This document shows, in pieces, positions 61,611-64,000 of a stretch of 64,000 bases of DNA. The translations under genes were made by a program, and so were the position numbers. Source of the DNA: Epiperipatus broadwayi. Lineage: Eukaryota; Onychophora; Udeonychophora; Euonychophora; Peripatidae. Every line of letters starts with the position of its first letter. Within the stretch, counting starts at the first letter, position 1. Below the pieces are notes generated by a model. It was given only the letters and a program-made list of their open reading frames with translations, was not told where the DNA came from and did not search any database. The stretch covers positions 62,001 to 126,000 of the forward strand of contig JAQFVV010006647.1 of assembly GCA_028023455.1 (NCBI GenBank), in the 5' to 3' direction.

Positions 61611-62810
61611 AAGTTTTAATACCAAGAACCTTGAAACAGAATCTGTCTCATTATATCACTGTGTCAAACAGTATAGGACATTTTTAAATATAATTTTCAG
61701 AAAAGTAATTTAAGTTTTATTCAGTTAATACTAACAGTAAAGAAAATTCTTTAATTAATGTAAAAAAAAAATCTATTTTAGTCCTCTGTAATAAAGTATT
61801 AGCTAAACATATGATTTGAATGAAAAGATGATATAAGTTGGGGCAAGGCATATTATTTAATTTTTGATTTTTAACTTCGTGTCCATTCCAGAATAATAGA
61901 TTTTTTATTTAATTTGTGCTTCTTAAAAATTATGAATACTGCCATATGATCTATTATGCTAAATGTCTGGTGTCCTTTTCTTAGTATGCAATAATTACAA
62001 CTTTTATTAAAAGAAAGCAGTTAGTTAAACATAGTAACTGTCAAAGTGATTAAATATATTGTGAATAGAATGATATTGTGTTTTAATTTTTTTATAATTA
62101 TTTACATTTTAAATGCTTTTATTGAAGTTAGAAAATCTGTTTGTTAACTTTTGATCTTTTTCAAGTTAGAATGAAATTTTAAAATCGAGCTTTCATATAT
62201 ATATAAATTCAATAGAATTTTTTGAAATCTAGTATATAATTAATTAATACATCTAATTTATATAAAGCACATCTTTTCAGTAGATTATCTAGTTTATTAG
62301 ATATAGAACAGGAAGTGGGAAAATATTAAAAATATTCAATAATTTCACATACTTTCATTTGTTTTAAATAACGCTCATGAGAGGATGGTAAGATTTTTTT
62401 TCTTTCACTTTAATATCTTTTTGACATTTTAAAATCGATATTTATCAGACTTAAGTTCAATATCACTTGTTGAAATTTTGTACATTTGTTTAAAATATGT
62501 ATGAAAGTATTAGGAACCATTAATTCTTTAAAAAGTAAAATATTTCCAATCAAAGTAAAAATGTTAAACACTTCATTTAAAAAATATATATCATATTTTT
62601 AATCATTTTCATAGACATATGTCCACATATTAAATATGATATTTACATAAGGGGTATACATTTTAATTTATATCAGAACTATTTTGTAATATATATACCA
62701 ACTATAAGTGTTCTGTCATTTTAAAGTTCGATATAGTTTTACATTTTCATTTACTATGCCAATACTAAAAACTTAAAAATAATGCAGTTAATTTTTTTAA
62801 ATATATTAAA
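61611..62810. other. Intron 4, no feature recognised
   Basis: AT-rich intron sequence without open frames, repeats or ends that I can identify. Confidence 0.6.
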
Positions 62811-63033
62811 TGCTTTTATTCGTGCACTAAAAATTAAAAAAATAATTATTTCTTCAACCACCTTGAAATAAAAGTGTGGGGTGTTCAGAAATTAACCAAT
62901 GTACGTCAATTCCTAACATTGACTTAATTAATTTCTGGACTCTATACTTTCATTTTAAGTTAAATCTAAAAATCCCAATTGCGGTTGAAGAAGCAATTAT
63001 TTTTTTTTATTTTTAGTGCGCAAATAAAAACAA
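62811..63033. mobile_element. Palindromic foldback/MITE-like element
   Basis: About 223 bp, most of which pairs with itself. The left end contains TTTTATTCGTGCACTAAAAA; the right end on the other strand contains TTTTATTTGCGCACTAAAAA, and pairing continues through TTCTTCAACC and an inner AAATAAAAGTGTGG / GAAATTAA section. No coding sequence. A target duplication could not be settled. A related phrase is present in intron 2 near 38500. Confidence 0.65.
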
Positions 63034-63443
63034 TTAATGCAAAAATATTTTATTATCTTTATTATTATAACTTTTTCTAGTCACAATCTAGAAATCTTCA
63101 CTATTAGCTATTGTAATTTGGCTAACTACCAGTATGTTGTTGAAATATCTCTTCTCTGGATTTACAAATTATTTATTGTTGGACTAAGAATTCCAGTAAA
63201 AGTTGTCAACTATGTACTTGTAGTTGAAATTTTATTTATTATGAATGATTAACAGAGTCATGTTATTATTAAATATGCTAGCAGATTAGGCAGTGTTATT
63301 AGATAAAATTTTATTTTTTAATTTAATTATTGAATTTCTCACTTTTTTGATGTCGAGCAATTATTTTAAGATTCTAATGAAGTAATTCAAAACATGGTTG
63401 CAAAAATTTTTAAGATATTAATATATTTTTTTTTTTTTTCTAG
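63034..63443. other. End of intron 4
   Basis: AT-rich sequence leading to the exon 5 acceptor. A long T tract and CTAG at 63427-63443 form the polypyrimidine tract and splice site. A 71-codon open stretch at 63037-63252 is hydrophobic, low-complexity and judged to be chance. Confidence 0.6.
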
Positions 63444-63540
63444 AGTGATAAAATTATTTTATTTGACACTGTAAAAAGTGAACTTGAAGAAAAAATAAGA
63501 AGGCTTGAAGAAGATCGTAATAATATTGATATAACTTCAG
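63444..63540 (+). CDS. BRMS1L: BRMS1/BRMS1L-like protein, exon 5 (last in window)
   Basis: 97 bases, phase 0 in and phase 1 out. Acceptor TTCTAG/AGTGA, donor TCAG/GTAATT. It encodes [18 protein letters not shown] then [14 protein letters not shown], the most conserved part of the BRMS1-family coiled coil; known BRMS1L proteins read almost the same here. The remaining ~150 residues, with the C-terminal domain, must be coded to the right of the window. Confidence 0.96.
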
Positions 63541-64000
63541 GTAATTTTATTTGTATTATATTCATTTATTGAGGATATTTTTAAAATTAAGAAATTTACA
63601 TTTTTCTTCTTCCCTGTTTTTTTATGAAAGAAGGAATGAAATTTTAGCAATAAAAGCAATTTATATTTTCTTTGACTATTATTTCTGATGGCTTCTTCAA
63701 AGGCTCTATTAATTATAAAGTTAATATGTAAATTTGTCACTGAAAAAGTGTTTGATTTCTTTAATTGACTCATTGGAGGTTACTTAATTTTATGTTTAAA
63801 TTTGCTGAAGAAGCATTTTTAGATAAGCAGCTTTGAATATCCTTATAAAATTTTTATGTGAGATTCACTAACAGGATTTACATATTTAGATGTACCATTG
63901 ATGTTATCACTTTAGTTCTGCAATTCTCAATCCGGGTTCCATTGTACCTCAGGATATTGTGAACATTTCTTAGGGGATCACGAGATGAAAAGATAAAAAA
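63541..64000. other. Start of intron 5; possible hAT-like terminus at the window edge
   Basis: AT-rich intron. From ~63918 the string GCAATTCTCAATCCGGGTTCCATTGTACC resembles, loosely, hAT ends of the type 'CAGTGATTCTCAACC-GGGTTCC'. The element, if real, would continue beyond the window, so neither its other end nor a target duplication can be checked. Confidence 0.3.

Noticed and set aside
63037-63252. Hydrophobic 71-codon frame just before exon 5
   Set aside because: Isoleucine/phenylalanine-rich translation of AT-rich intron; overlaps the polypyrimidine-side intron and does not join exon 5.

Overview
This is a 64 kb piece of a very AT-rich animal nuclear genome. There are no prokaryotic operons; one gene is split by introns of up to about 22 kb, and most other recognisable sequence is transposable elements of typical animal families (RTE-type LINE, Penelope-like, Ty3/Gypsy, hAT, mariner, Merlin). 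An invertebrate, probably an arthropod, fits best, but the species cannot be read from the sequence.

The one host gene lies on the + strand. Five exons (13845-13974, 35958-36048, 41155-41282, 43425-43504, 63444-63540) join with consistent phases and canonical GT/AG borders. They encode the first 175 residues of a BRMS1/BRMS1L (Sds3-like) protein, a subunit of the SIN3-HDAC co-repressor complex. The gene continues past the right edge. A palindromic NRF-1/Ewg-type site sits about 110 bp upstream of the ATG.

Layout: 1-9040 AT-rich intergenic DNA; 9041-12778 an old, internally deleted Ty3/Gypsy element on the minus strand; 12.8-13.8 kb the gene's 5' region; 13975-35957 intron 1, with an RTE-type LINE bounded by a 13-bp target duplication (17544-20820), a mariner fragment (~21.05-21.56 kb), an array of ~330-bp units (24.9-26.05 kb), and an inverted RTE fragment split by a hAT transposon with a perfect 8-bp target duplication (26821-28294). 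Intron 3 holds a 317-bp hAT MITE. Intron 4 (about 20 kb) is the densest: a LINE 3' fragment, a head-to-head pair of Penelope-like endonuclease ends, a young 5.2-kb LTR retrotransposon that encodes only Gag (48704-53902), a deleted Merlin-like element (55230-56137), another RTE fragment, a TA-flanked MITE (60889-61161) and a palindromic element (62811-63033).

The most unusual object is the gag-only LTR element: two ~1.75-kb LTRs about 99% identical, a CTTA target duplication, PBS- and PPT-like sites, and one intact 300-codon gag-like ORF with no pol. It resembles the TR-GAG type of non-autonomous retroelement described in plants. The second is the array of ~330-bp TATA-containing units with an inverted first copy. 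No tRNA or rRNA gene and no CRISPR array was found.
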